From contig JAFYRC010000295.1 of the NCBI GenBank assembly GCA_017547065.1, positions 1 through 30,707 of the forward strand: 30,707 bases of DNA, in the 5' to 3' direction. Source of the stretch: Tidjanibacter sp. Its GTDB lineage: Bacteria > Bacteroidota > Bacteroidia > Bacteroidales > Rikenellaceae. Each line of letters begins with the position of its first letter. Position 1 is the stretch's first letter. The translations under genes were made by a program, and so were the position numbers. This document shows positions 22,648 through 30,707 of the stretch, in pieces. The notes under the pieces were generated by a model. That model saw only the letters and a program-made list of their open reading frames with translations. It did not search any database and was not told the origin of the DNA.

Positions 22648-25600
22648 CTACCAAATCTTAATCACGGGTGCGTTCTCCGACTTGTGACCTGCAACCACCA
22701 GCCTGCGGCCCTTGTCGAGGTCATCACCGGGCTCGCGCAGTTCCCTAACAAGAAGGAGGGTGCAGTGGTCGGCACCAAGTCGCTTGATAGCTTTGGTCAA
22801 GTCAAGCCAATAATAGCTCTCCTCGCCACGGAACGAAATCTCGCCCGCAACCTTGTAATCGTCGCCAATCATACGGCTCTGTGTGGGGTGTAGCTGCTCC
22901 ACGTCGCTCCACTTACGAATCTCGCCGGCCTTGCTCTCCACAACGTAGGCGTGCAAGCGGTAGGGTTTGTTGTCCTCGCTCGCGCCACACACGCCAACCA
23001 CAATGCGACCTGCCGAGTCGATATCCACACCTGCAAGGTTGAAGTCGATGGCGGTAACAGCGTTGTTGTCCACGCCTGCGGCATTCATCTCCACAACACC
23101 ACAGCCCTTGGGTGCCTTTGCGGTAGTGCCAAGCGAGAGGGTTGTGGTGGCGATTGCCTTGATAGTCTGGGCCTCCACCTTCGGAGCGTGCAGGCTCAAC
23201 AGCATTACACTCTGTGCGGGAATGGTCATATTCAGCACGCCATAGCGGTCGGTGGTGAGGATGCGTGCATCGCCGTAGTGGGTGTCGCTAACCTCCTCAC
23301 ACAGGATGGGGGTGCCTGCGCTCACGCCCAAGCGGCGCATATCCAACTCCAAGCGCGAGGTGTGTACGCCACGCTGAACGATCCACACATAGGTGTTGCC
23401 CTCGCCATCTTGTGAGGTGCAGAGGTCAAAGTCGTCGCTACTCTCCGAGAGGTCCGTACGCAACAGGGGCCTCTGCTGTTTGAAGCCTTTGGCGAATAAC
23501 CTTACGGTTTGTGCGGTACGCTGGGTGCCGGCAATATCAAAGATATCCGTCTCAACAACTCCCTCCTCGGCGGGTGCGAAAATCTTTACCTCCCTAACGA
23601 GTGCACGACCCTCATCGTCGAAGGTGATTTTCACCTTCTCGGCCTCCACGGGTGTGCGGAGCAGGATGCCGCTACGAGCATATTTGTTGTTGTCCTGTTT
23701 GAGCTCTTTCACGGCTTTCCACTTGCCATCGCAAAGCACCTCTGCGCTGAACTTACGCACGCGGTCGGGGGCGGTGAAAACGCCATAGGACGATCCGGAG
23801 TAGATGGTCACGGCACCAATGCTCTTCTTTGCGCCCAAGTCGATGGTGATACTCTTGGGGCCCTCTGCTGTGTATGCCCACGCCGAAGAGTCGCTCTTGT
23901 CGCCGTCAGTCAGAGCCTCGGCCGAGAACATTGCATCTGTACCACACACCTCCACGGGGCAACCAAGAGCGATGTTTGTCATCGCATCCTCGGCATAGCG
24001 AGTGCCCTTCCAGGTGTAGTGGTGACCCGATTTGATACCCTGGGGATATGTGCTGCTGGCGGTGTTGGCAAACTTGAACGCCCACATGCCATAGCCACCT
24101 CCGAGCATATTCTGTGTATAAGTACCCGCCCACTCAACAAATAGCGAGGGGGAGTCCATGGTCTCGTATTTATCAATAAGGTAGGCATTCATCCAACGAC
24201 CAATCTCGGTGAAAATCACGGGTTTGGTCTTACCCTCCGGGTGGTTTGCCTTCAAAATCTTGTCGATGCTCTCTACCTTACCCTTATAGCCCACAGCGGG
24301 GATGTTGTAGGAGTGGGTGGAGAAGAGCTGGACGTTCTCCCTTGTGGTCATCGGGCGACCCAGGTAGTCGGTGCCCTCGGAAGCTGCCACGGCTGCCCAC
24401 CAGTTGGTGTTGGTACCAGCCGTAACGGGACCAACAAAGCGGCAGTCGAGCTGTTTGCCATAGAGCCTGTTTACATCAGCCACAGCACAGTGTACTGCAT
24501 CCGAAGCAACCTTCATCAGCTCCACATAGAGGTCGAGAGGCATGGGGCCCGAGTGGCGGTGGTTGGGCTCGTTTTTCATAGCATACATAGCCACATCACC
24601 CCTGCGTGCAGCGTAGAAAGCCAGGCCATAGAACTGTTGCCAGATGGTCCACTTGTTCTGCCACGAGGAGTTGTACCTTTTCTTACCAAAGCCGCTCTGA
24701 ATCAACACATCGGCACCGATGGCTTTCATCTGGTCGAGTGCATAGCCAAAGGTCATTGTGTTGGTCGAACGAACGGGTTTCTCCGCTCCTTCCTCCACTT
24801 TGCTCCACTGGATGAACTTCTCGCTCTCGGGGTTGGCCATAAGCTCGGCTTTAACCCTCTCAAAGTCCTCGGCAGTGTCGATTTTGCTAGTTGTGTCAAT
24901 CCACTTTTCGTTGATGTAGGTTTCGCCATCGGCCCAAATGCGCACGGCATTCACGTCGGCATACTCCAACCACACGGGCGCATTGCCGCCGGGCATAATG
25001 TAGCCCTGGTTGTAGCCCACATATTGCATCGTTTTACCCACCTGCTCGGGATAGACGGTAGCCTTTACGGTGTGGCAACCGGTGCGACCTGCGCTCTCGG
25101 TTTGCAGCGATGGAGTCTGCACGGGTGCGGGCTTGGCGAGTTGTTTATTCTCGCGACCCCAACCCTCAAATTCCATAATGCGAATGGGCTCTCCGTCGGT
25201 GGAGTGGATCCTAAACTTGAACGATGTAATGGGGGTCTTGAACACGAAGGAAACCCTATCGAGGCGGTTCTCGGTTGTGAGCGTACCCTCAATGTCGGTC
25301 CAGTTGGCGTCGTCCCAATATTGGAGGATGAAGTTCTTTACGCACCAAAAACCATCGTGTTGTCCCTTCTCTGCCTGCTTTTTCTCTGCTTCAGGAATGC
25401 CAGTGTAGATCACCAGCGAGTCGATGTCGCAGTAGCGGGGAAGTGTCACTTCAAGGATGTGGGGAGGGCGTGAAGTTGGAGCCGACTCCCAAGTGGTTCG
25501 GCGGGTGAACTTACCATCCACAGCCATCTGCACCTCGGTACGAGGGTTGGTCGAGGAGGCCTCCACAGAGGCTCCATAGAAAAGGTTTGTTTGGGCCTCG

Positions 25601-25659
25601 GCGGCAAGGGTTGCCACACAAACGCCCAGAGTGGTAATTATGTAACGTAAGCTCTTCAT
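22648..25659 (-). CDS. Large glycoside hydrolase, GH86-like (NEPN type), with discoidin-type domains
   Basis: 1003 residues with a Sec signal (VATLAAEAQ). A discoidin/F5-8C-like domain occupies about 25-170, then a TIM-barrel catalytic region about 190-560. A clan GH-A pair is visible: acid/base Glu364 in MKNEPNHRHSG and nucleophile Glu485 in VIFTEIGRW, 121 residues apart. The segment after NEPN (SDAVHCAVADVNRLYGKQL and FVGPVTAG) recalls GH86 beta-agarases/porphyranases more than GH39, but this is from memory of the family. A second discoidin-like domain (about 570-700) and a long beta-rich C-terminus follow. If GH86, the target would be agarose or porphyran-like galactan from red algae. GH39 or an unassigned family remain possible. 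Confidence 0.75.
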   Translation of the reverse strand: MKSLRYIITTLGVCVATLAAEAQTNLFYGASVEASSTNPRTEVQMAVDGKFTRRTTWESAPTSRPPHILEVTLPRYCDIDSLVIYTGIPEAEKKQAEKGQHDGFWCVKNFILQYWDDANWTDIEGTLTTENRLDRVSFVFKTPITSFKFRIHSTDGEPIRIMEFEGWGRENKQLAKPAPVQTPSLQTESAGRTGCHTVKATVYPEQVGKTMQYVGYNQGYIMPGGNAPVWLEYADVNAVRIWADGETYINEKWIDTTSKIDTAEDFERVKAELMANPESEKFIQWSKVEEGAEKPVRSTNTMTFGYALDQMKAIGADVLIQSGFGKKRYNSSWQNKWTIWQQFYGLAFYAARRGDVAMYAMKNEPNHRHSGPMPLDLYVELMKVASDAVHCAVADVNRLYGKQLDCRFVGPVTAGTNTNWWAAVAASEGTDYLGRPMTTRENVQLFSTHSYNIPAVGYKGKVESIDKILKANHPEGKTKPVIFTEIGRWMNAYLIDKYETMDSPSLFVEWAGTYTQNMLGGGYGMWAFKFANTASSTYPQGIKSGHHYTWKGTRYAEDAMTNIALGCPVEVCGTDAMFSAEALTDGDKSDSSAWAYTAEGPKSITIDLGAKKSIGAVTIYSGSSYGVFTAPDRVRKFSAEVLCDGKWKAVKELKQDNNKYARSGILLRTPVEAEKVKITFDDEGRALVREVKIFAPAEEGVVETDIFDIAGTQRTAQTVRLFAKGFKQQRPLLRTDLSESSDDFDLCTSQDGEGNTYVWIVQRGVHTSRLELDMRRLGVSAGTPILCEEVSDTHYGDARILTTDRYGVLNMTIPAQSVMLLSLHAPKVEAQTIKAIATTTLSLGTTAKAPKGCGVVEMNAAGVDNNAVTAIDFNLAGVDIDSAGRIVVGVCGASEDNKPYRLHAYVVESKAGEIRKWSDVEQLHPTQSRMIGDDYKVAGEISFRGEESYYWLDLTKAIKRLGADHCTLLLVRELREPGDDLDKGRRLVVAGHKSENAPVIKIW

Positions 25660-25679
25660 ATCTTTATTTTAGGTATTGT

Positions 25680-28544
25680 CTACTTAAATTCGGTCATCAG
25701 GATTACGCACCTACGGCTACCCTCAAAGTCAACCCTCAGCTGTCGCTCCTTGGGCAGGGGCATTTCAACCAGCCTCTGCTCACCGGCCGAAAGAGTGTAG
25801 GTCTGCTTCTTGCCACCATTGATAGAGATGCTTATTTCAAGGCTCTCGTAGGAGGGGTTGGCCAGCAAGGTTGCCATTGTGGTCCTATCCTCTGGTACGC
25901 GGGCAGCAAAGTAGCCACTACCACAACCCTCATCCTCGGCTTTCACAAGGTCGCTACCACCAAGGCTGAAATTGTAGGGAGCAAAGGGCCTGCGGCCGTT
26001 GCCCACATACTGGATGCCAGGACGTGAGTTCCAACCACCGTAGGAGCCAACATAGTTGTAGCCCCTAACGTCCACCTTCAAGGGCCAACGTTCCTTCTGG
26101 TCGGTGGGGACAATGGGCACGGTGTTGAGGATGAGTCCATTGTTTGCTCCAACGACAAGACCCTTCTCGGATGCGTAGTCGCCCCACCAGATGGGCTCCT
26201 CAACGAGAATGCAAGCATCTTCGCTCTGTGCGGTTGCATAACCAATCAAGTTGCGCATCAGAAGGTCGGCTACGGGGTCAATGCCACTACGACCTGCGAG
26301 GTCAAAGCCACACATCACAATCGAGCCCTTACCGTCGAACATCTCGCACAGCGCAGTGGCCGCAAGGTTGCGATTGTAGTTGGCAATCACGGCGGTTTTG
26401 CTCATGTCGGCTTTGCGTACCGAGAAGCCATTGGTTACAGGGTAGATTGCAGGGAATCCTGCCTTCGACTCGTCGTAGTCGGTGTAGTCGCTCCACAGTT
26501 TCAGACGCTCAGTTTCTATACCTTTAAATATAGGGTGCTCTTTGCGCTCTACGTTGATGTTCATGCCGTTGCAGTAGGCATATTCGGGCGAGAGGTACTC
26601 GGGGGAGTTGCAGCTCTCGCCGAGCATCTCCACGTCGTAGGGCAACCACGAGGTGTTGAAATCGGCATTCTGGCGCAATACAACCACTTTGCCACCCTTC
26701 TTAACAAACTCTGCAAGAGCCTGCTTCTGGGTAGCAATATTCTCGTCCCACGCACACTCGCCAATCACGAGGGTTGCACCCTTGCGGGCCTTGGGTACGG
26801 AGGTTGTAAGGGTGTAGGCAATGCGGTTTTTGTCGAACGCTGCGGCAGTTGTTCCGGCGGGATCGTAGAGAGCAACACCGTTCTTAACCACTCCTTTGTC
26901 GGCCCATTTGGCACCGGCAACAAAGAGTTCGGAGGTGTTGGTTGCGATAATGTTGCCATCCCACAAAATCTCACCCACCAAGCGGTAGTTACCTGTGGGC
27001 AACCACTCGGGGAGGGCAATTTCCAGGGGTGACGACCACACGCCGTAGTACTCCACGGTGGGAAGGTCAATTTCGCCCTCAACCACGGCAATCTTACGCA
27101 TATTCTCAAGCCTCCACGCAACCTTTGCGCCCACAAGGTCGCGCATCAGGTCGTCGTCGTTAACGATGTGGGTTACAACCTTCATCTTACCACCTGCATA
27201 GAGGTTGTGGTTCCAGTTCTCCCAGCTGATAAGAATGGGCTGATAGCTTACGCCATACTGATAAGCCACGGGTTTGGGTCTCATCTCCGCAAAGCTCTTC
27301 ACCGAATCCCAGTTGTGGAAAATGATGGTGAAGGGCATAACGCCTGCCAAATAGGGGTTTTGGGGACGGAAGCGGCGGAACATTTCGGTGGCGTTCTTCA
27401 ACACCATAGCCTGATATTCGAGTGCGGCCTCACTCTGCTCCTCGGCGGCGAGGTGTCCGGTCCAACACTTCTGCGAGCCAGGCTGTTTGGTGCGCGAGCA
27501 GAGGTTGTAGGCACCGTCGATACCGGTGTAGTTACCCACACACTCTGTGAAAGTAATGGCCTGTGTTTGGCCCTCGTTCTGCCAGAGCGAGGTGTCGCGC
27601 AAATTCATATAGGTAACAAACGTGTTGTAGTACCAACCCCAATAGCGGTGTACGTCAAACACGTCGGCGGTGCGGCCCATACCGTAGCCAGCATTGCCAA
27701 TGTAGGGACGCGAGTGGTCCCACTTGATGAGTTGCTCATAGCAACCCTGCAAGAAGTTATCCCACTTTTTACCCAGCGCACCCTTGTAGGGCATCTCGTT
27801 ACTCATCACGTAGATGACCACCGAGGGGTGGTGTGCAAGAGGGGTAAATTCTGTTTCGATATAGTGTTCTACAGAAGGCTCAATTTCGGTGGGAGGGGCG
27901 CTTTCGCTGGCAGCCAAGCGGGGGCGACCATAGCGACCTCCAAAAATCATCATACCCTCCTCGTCGCACACGTCCAACCAAGATTGAACGGTTGGGGTAC
28001 GTATGATGTTGATGTTCATGCCTTTAAGGAAACGAACGTAGTCGCGAGCAAACTCGCGGCTAACCTCCAACGAATCGGGAATGCCTCGATTAGGAGGGTT
28101 GATTGCGTTGCCTCGCAGGAAGATTGGTTTGCCGTTGAGATAGAAACGTCCGTCGCTCATCTCAAACTTGCGGAAACCGATGCGTTGTGTTGCCACTTGG
28201 TCGCCACAACTAACCTCCAAATTATAAAGGTATGGTGTTGCGGGGGTCCAAAGGTTGGCTTTGATGTTGCTGATGGTGAACTCCACAATCTGTGTGTCAG
28301 TTGTGGCGTCAAGGCGAACCTCGCCAACGGGGGCATTGTAGATCACACTTTGATCACCACACGAAATGATGGTGGCGTGGGCGTTGCCCACGAAACCTTT
28401 GGGTGCGGTGAGGTGTAATTCCATTCTCACCTCTGTGTCGGTGGCGAATGGTACCAACTTCTCGAAGGTAACCTGCGAGTAGGCCACCAACGAACAAGTA
28501 ATACCCACGAGGGTTAAACATACACGGCGGAAGAAGTTCATCAT
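25680..28544 (-). CDS. GH2-type enzyme lacking the N-terminal sugar-binding domain
   Basis: 954 residues from ATG 28544 (a second ATG follows directly), with a Sec signal ending near SLVAYSQ. Only about 105 residues of Ig-like sequence (ending NLWTPATPYLYNLEV and RIGFRKFEM) precede the TIM-barrel start, FYLNGKPIFLRGNAINPP, so the jelly-roll lectin-like domain of ordinary GH2 proteins is missing. The acid/base is Glu249 or Glu250 (YVMSNEMP) and the nucleophile Glu333 or Glu334 (ITFTECVG), depending on which ATG is used. After about residue 480 come Ig-like segments, then a Rossmann-like region (ATLVIGECAWD, EFVKKGGKVVVLRQ) resembling a glutamine-amidotransferase/ThuA-like fold, and a beta-rich tail. 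It is the first enzyme gene after susD, separated by the hairpin region 28584-28695. Specificity cannot be read; a beta-galactosidase or related activity fits the neighbours. Confidence 0.82.
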   Translation of the reverse strand: MMNFFRRVCLTLVGITCSLVAYSQVTFEKLVPFATDTEVRMELHLTAPKGFVGNAHATIISCGDQSVIYNAPVGEVRLDATTDTQIVEFTISNIKANLWTPATPYLYNLEVSCGDQVATQRIGFRKFEMSDGRFYLNGKPIFLRGNAINPPNRGIPDSLEVSREFARDYVRFLKGMNINIIRTPTVQSWLDVCDEEGMMIFGGRYGRPRLAASESAPPTEIEPSVEHYIETEFTPLAHHPSVVIYVMSNEMPYKGALGKKWDNFLQGCYEQLIKWDHSRPYIGNAGYGMGRTADVFDVHRYWGWYYNTFVTYMNLRDTSLWQNEGQTQAITFTECVGNYTGIDGAYNLCSRTKQPGSQKCWTGHLAAEEQSEAALEYQAMVLKNATEMFRRFRPQNPYLAGVMPFTIIFHNWDSVKSFAEMRPKPVAYQYGVSYQPILISWENWNHNLYAGGKMKVVTHIVNDDDLMRDLVGAKVAWRLENMRKIAVVEGEIDLPTVEYYGVWSSPLEIALPEWLPTGNYRLVGEILWDGNIIATNTSELFVAGAKWADKGVVKNGVALYDPAGTTAAAFDKNRIAYTLTTSVPKARKGATLVIGECAWDENIATQKQALAEFVKKGGKVVVLRQNADFNTSWLPYDVEMLGESCNSPEYLSPEYAYCNGMNINVERKEHPIFKGIETERLKLWSDYTDYDESKAGFPAIYPVTNGFSVRKADMSKTAVIANYNRNLAATALCEMFDGKGSIVMCGFDLAGRSGIDPVADLLMRNLIGYATAQSEDACILVEEPIWWGDYASEKGLVVGANNGLILNTVPIVPTDQKERWPLKVDVRGYNYVGSYGGWNSRPGIQYVGNGRRPFAPYNFSLGGSDLVKAEDEGCGSGYFAARVPEDRTTMATLLANPSYESLEISISINGGKKQTYTLSAGEQRLVEMPLPKERQLRVDFEGSRRCVILMTEFK

Positions 28545-28583
28545 AGTTTTGTTTAGTTCTTTTTTTGCTTGTTTTTGCTCTCC

Positions 28584-28609
28584 CGATGCGGCCCCGAAGA
28601 GCCGCACCG
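28584..28609 (-). other. Intercistronic hairpin with cUUCGg tetraloop (susD to GH2)
   Basis: On the minus-strand RNA, 28609-28599 pairs with 28594-28584 as an 11-bp stem including two G-U pairs (CGGUGCGGCUC / GGGCCGCAUCG), capped by the four-base loop UUCG closed by C-G. This is one of the most stable RNA hairpins known. The two wobble pairs would be A-C mismatches in plus-strand RNA, so the fold belongs to the susD transcript. No T-run follows, so it is not an ordinary terminator. Confidence 0.75.
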
Positions 28610-28617
28610 AAAGAAGC

Positions 28618-28642
28618 AACCTATATTAACCTAATCAACCTA
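28618..28642. repeat. Three AACCTA direct repeats at about helical spacing
   Basis: AACCTA occurs at 28618-28623, 28628-28633 and 28637-28642 (spacing 10 and 9 bp) between the two intercistronic hairpins. The function is unknown. Confidence 0.5.
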
Positions 28643-28659
28643 AGTTAAGATTAGTGTGT

Positions 28660-28695
28660 GGTGCGCCGGGGCCGAAGCGTTGGCCCCAAGGCACC
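28660..28695 (-). other. Intercistronic hairpin just after susD
   Basis: GGTGC (28660-28664) pairs with GCACC (28691-28695), and GGGGCC (28668-28673) with GGCCCC (28682-28687) around an 8-nt loop. Read as minus-strand RNA, two extra G-U pairs join the two stems with only one C-C mismatch. It begins about 25 nt after the susD stop. There is no U-tract on the transcript side. Confidence 0.7.
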
Positions 28696-28719
28696 TCACA
28701 AGGTTTTTTTGTCCGATTA

Positions 28720-30330
28720 CTACCAACCGGGGTTCTGGCCATAGTCGGCACCAACCACATCGAGGAACGACTGGGGGATGGGCCACCTCCACCACTTCTC
28801 GTTCCAGTTCTTACGAGCCTCGATGTAGTCTTTGGACTGGTTGGGATCATCAGCCAAAGTGTCACCGTAGTGGGCCTTTACAGCGTCGGCCAACAGACCA
28901 AGACGTTTCAGCAAGGGCCACCTTACACCCTCGAAGTGACACTCGCGTGCATACTCATCCAAGAGGTCCTGCAAAGTGAGTGCACCGGTGAACTTCTCAC
29001 CCATTGCACGCTCGTAGGTCATATTGTAGTACTCCAAAGCCTTTGCACTTGCGCCACCGTCTTTGTGGAAGTATGCCTCGGCTGCCATCAGGTAAGTCTC
29101 GGCCAAACGGTAAACGATAGCATCCTTGAACGATGTACGGTTGGTAACGTCGGTGATGGTCCACTGGTCAAAGAATTTGAGCGAGTGGGGGTGCAATGCG
29201 GTGAAATATTTGGCTTTGTTGGGGCCAATTTCAACCTCATCACCAAGATTCTTGCCTGCGGGCAGAGTTGAGGGATCGTTGTAATAGTATTTAAACTTGA
29301 ACATCGTTTTGAAACGATTGTCTTTTGCCTGGTCGTAGAGGTTGAACAGATATACGTTGGGATATACACGTCCCCAGCCATAACCACCATTCTCGATTGT
29401 ATCCATCATACCACCAATCTGGCTGTATGCAGGAGTGGTAATGAGGCTCAACCTGTGACCACTTGCAACACCATCCGAGATGGAGCTACCACCACCCAAC
29501 TGATCGGAGAATTGGAAAGCATAGAGAACCTCTTTGTTGCGAAGGTTGGGACCGTTGAACACATCGGCCATTGTGGGCATCATACCATAATCGGAGCAAC
29601 CGAAGATAGCCTCGCAGTTGTCGATTGCAGTCTGCCAGTCCTCCTCCCACATTGCAACCTGTGCGCGGATGTGGTGAGCAACAGCCTTGGTCAAACGACC
29701 GTGGTCGCCATTGGCAACAGTCCAATCAAGATACTTGATGGCATCCTCAAGGTCGAGTTTGATTTGTGCCAAAGTCTCAGACTTGCTCGAAGGACGATAT
29801 ACACGACCCTCCATATTGTCAACAGTTGTGGGCTTGAGGTTCAGATAGAGCCTCTCGAAACGCTGGTAGAGCATCCAATATGCCCTTGCGCGGAAGCATT
29901 TTGCCTCGCCGTATGCCTGACGTACGATGTCATTCTCCATTGTGGGATCAAGCTGCTCGGCGTGGTAGATAATCTCATTGGCTTTACCGATAATCTGATA
30001 CCACTGATTCCAAAGGGTTTCAAATGTTCCGGTAGTGGAGGTGGGAGTGTCCAAACGAGCCATACCGGCAGCGGTACCACCACGGAATACCATCAGATCT
30101 GTACAGTAGTCCATCATCAGAACACAATACTCAGGAGCCTCTGCTGTGGCCATAGAACGATCCTTGGGGTAGAGGCCTACAACTGCGCGGCTCAAACCCT
30201 CGGGGGTGGAGTAGACAAACTGGGTGGTGATGCTGGTTTGCGACTCAACCATCAGGTCGTCGGTTGTACACGAACTTGCGCCCAATGCCAACGCCAACAT
30301 CGCAATGCTATATGTTAAAATCTTTTTCAT
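28720..30330 (-). CDS. SusD-like nutrient-binding outer-membrane lipoprotein
   Basis: 536 residues from ATG 30330 (MKKILTYSIAML), lipobox GASSC at Cys21; an ATG seven codons upstream (30351) is less likely because it delays the signal peptide. SusD-family features include the N-terminal TTQFVYSTPEGLSRAVVGLY region, the repeated TPR-like helices (AKCFRARAYWMLYQRFERLYLNLKP), and the C-terminal RLAETYLMAAEAYF, ECHFEGVRWPLLKRLG and the closing YGQNPGW. SusD lids the SusC porin and captures oligosaccharides at the cell surface. Its stop is followed by the two-hairpin spacer, and its start lies 26 bp after the SusC stop. Substrate specificity cannot be deduced. Confidence 0.95.
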   Translation of the reverse strand: MKKILTYSIAMLALALGASSCTTDDLMVESQTSITTQFVYSTPEGLSRAVVGLYPKDRSMATAEAPEYCVLMMDYCTDLMVFRGGTAAGMARLDTPTSTTGTFETLWNQWYQIIGKANEIIYHAEQLDPTMENDIVRQAYGEAKCFRARAYWMLYQRFERLYLNLKPTTVDNMEGRVYRPSSKSETLAQIKLDLEDAIKYLDWTVANGDHGRLTKAVAHHIRAQVAMWEEDWQTAIDNCEAIFGCSDYGMMPTMADVFNGPNLRNKEVLYAFQFSDQLGGGSSISDGVASGHRLSLITTPAYSQIGGMMDTIENGGYGWGRVYPNVYLFNLYDQAKDNRFKTMFKFKYYYNDPSTLPAGKNLGDEVEIGPNKAKYFTALHPHSLKFFDQWTITDVTNRTSFKDAIVYRLAETYLMAAEAYFHKDGGASAKALEYYNMTYERAMGEKFTGALTLQDLLDEYARECHFEGVRWPLLKRLGLLADAVKAHYGDTLADDPNQSKDYIEARKNWNEKWWRWPIPQSFLDVVGADYGQNPGW

Positions 30331-30356
30331 AGTCTTTACTGTATTCATCAAGGAGA

Positions 30357-30707
30357 TTAGAAGTTGAGGTTTACACTAACTGCCCACTGGCGAGGCTCGG
30401 GATAGCTACCTGCACCGGTCTCGGGGCTGTACGACAAGTAGTCGGTCATAGTGAAGAGGTTGGTTGCAGTTACTGCGAAACGGAGGTTCTTCACATTGAG
30501 TTTCTTCAACATTGCGTTGGGCAGAGTGTAACCAAACGACAAGGTGCGCAGACGTAGGTAGGATGCGTCCTGGTAGCACAACGAAACGTGGTGGGTTTGA
30601 GCCTGGTCATAGATAGGACGGGGGAACTCATTGCTGGGGTTGCTGGGAGTCCAGTAGTCAACCATAATACCATTGAGTTTACCCTGCAACGAACCACCCT
30701 GGTTGTA
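30357..30707 (-). CDS. SusC-like TonB-dependent outer-membrane transporter (C-terminal end only)
   Basis: The last 116 residues of a SusC/RagA-family protein; the gene runs off the right edge of the window. DASYLRLRTLSFGYTLP, VKNLRFAVTATNLFTMTDYLSYSPE and the terminal beta-strand ending in Phe (QWAVSVNLNF) are the standard C-terminal signature of the family. It forms the TonB-dependent barrel that imports oligosaccharides delivered by the adjacent SusD, and it heads the visible part of the PUL. Upstream regulators such as an HTCS or an anti-sigma/ECF pair cannot be seen. Confidence 0.95.
   Translation of the reverse strand, partial: YNQGGSLQGKLNGIMVDYWTPSNPSNEFPRPIYDQAQTHHVSLCYQDASYLRLRTLSFGYTLPNAMLKKLNVKNLRFAVTATNLFTMTDYLSYSPETGAGSYPEPRQWAVSVNLNF

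Noticed and set aside
20792..22687. Long 631-codon open frame on the plus strand opposite the GH43 gene
   Set aside because: It is exactly antisense to a well-supported GH43 lipoprotein, has no recognisable domain, and comes from the codon bias of the real gene.
22648..25659. Assignment of the NEPN hydrolase to GH39
   Set aside because: GH39 also has an NEPN motif, but the sequence around ADVNRLYGK and the discoidin-flanked layout fit GH86 better from memory; without an HMM search neither is proven.
28545..28619. N-terminal extension of the GH2-type enzyme from a TTG codon
   Set aside because: It would run through the cUUCGg hairpin and place 25 residues ahead of a normal signal peptide.
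28584..28695. Rho-independent terminator after susD
   Set aside because: Two strong hairpins exist, but neither is followed by a U-tract on the minus strand, and the next PUL gene has no promoter of its own.

Overview
The window looks like chromosome of a gut-type Bacteroidales bacterium, most likely Alistipes or another Rikenellaceae member. Supporting signs are a GC content that looks high-50s by eye, several promoters with the Bacteroidetes -7 element TAnnTTTG, a SusC/SusD pair, BACON and fimbrillin-like lipoproteins, and a TPR-recF-DUF721 block. The genus is an inference.

Left part (1-4540), housekeeping: rpmH (L34); rsmG, behind a COG2509-type FAD protein; divergently, a dolichol-phosphate-mannose-synthase-like glycosyltransferase; a two-iron superoxide reductase; and rplS (L19). 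rpmH and rplS share an unusual promoter module: a TAnnTTTG box exactly 9 bp from a run of 7-bp repeats.

Middle (4541-14125): a three-gene RND efflux operon (lipoprotein adaptor, AcrB-type pump, TolC/OprM-type channel), then surE, a short protein of the lumazine-synthase (RibH) fold lacking the family's catalytic motifs, a membrane-anchored TPR protein, and recF with a DUF721/DciA-like gene. Hairpin terminators and promoters divide this stretch cleanly.

Right part (14126-30707, all minus strand), a polysaccharide utilisation locus (PUL) read from the right edge: SusC (3' end only), SusD, a two-hairpin spacer, a GH2-type enzyme without the usual N-terminal lectin-like domain, a large GH86-like (NEPN motif) hydrolase with discoidin-type domains, a GH43 lipoprotein with F5/8C and FN3-like domains, a BACON lipoprotein, a GDSL/SASA-type carbohydrate esterase, a 42-residue peptide gene, and a fimbrillin-like lipoprotein. 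A 17-bp hairpin terminator follows, then a GH2 beta-galactosidase-like gene with its own promoter. SusC/D would bind and import glycan fragments, the surface lipoproteins would bind glycan, and the hydrolases and esterase would trim it. A galactose-rich glycan is plausible (two GH2s plus the GH86-like enzyme), possibly a red-algal galactan, but no sulfatase or regulator is in view, so the substrate is open.

Most worth a second look: the RibH-like protein without its active site, the heptad-repeat promoter module, the paired susD-downstream hairpins (one capped by a cUUCGg loop), the 42-aa peptide gene, and the two PUL lipoproteins that share a C-terminal domain but carry different N-terminal modules.
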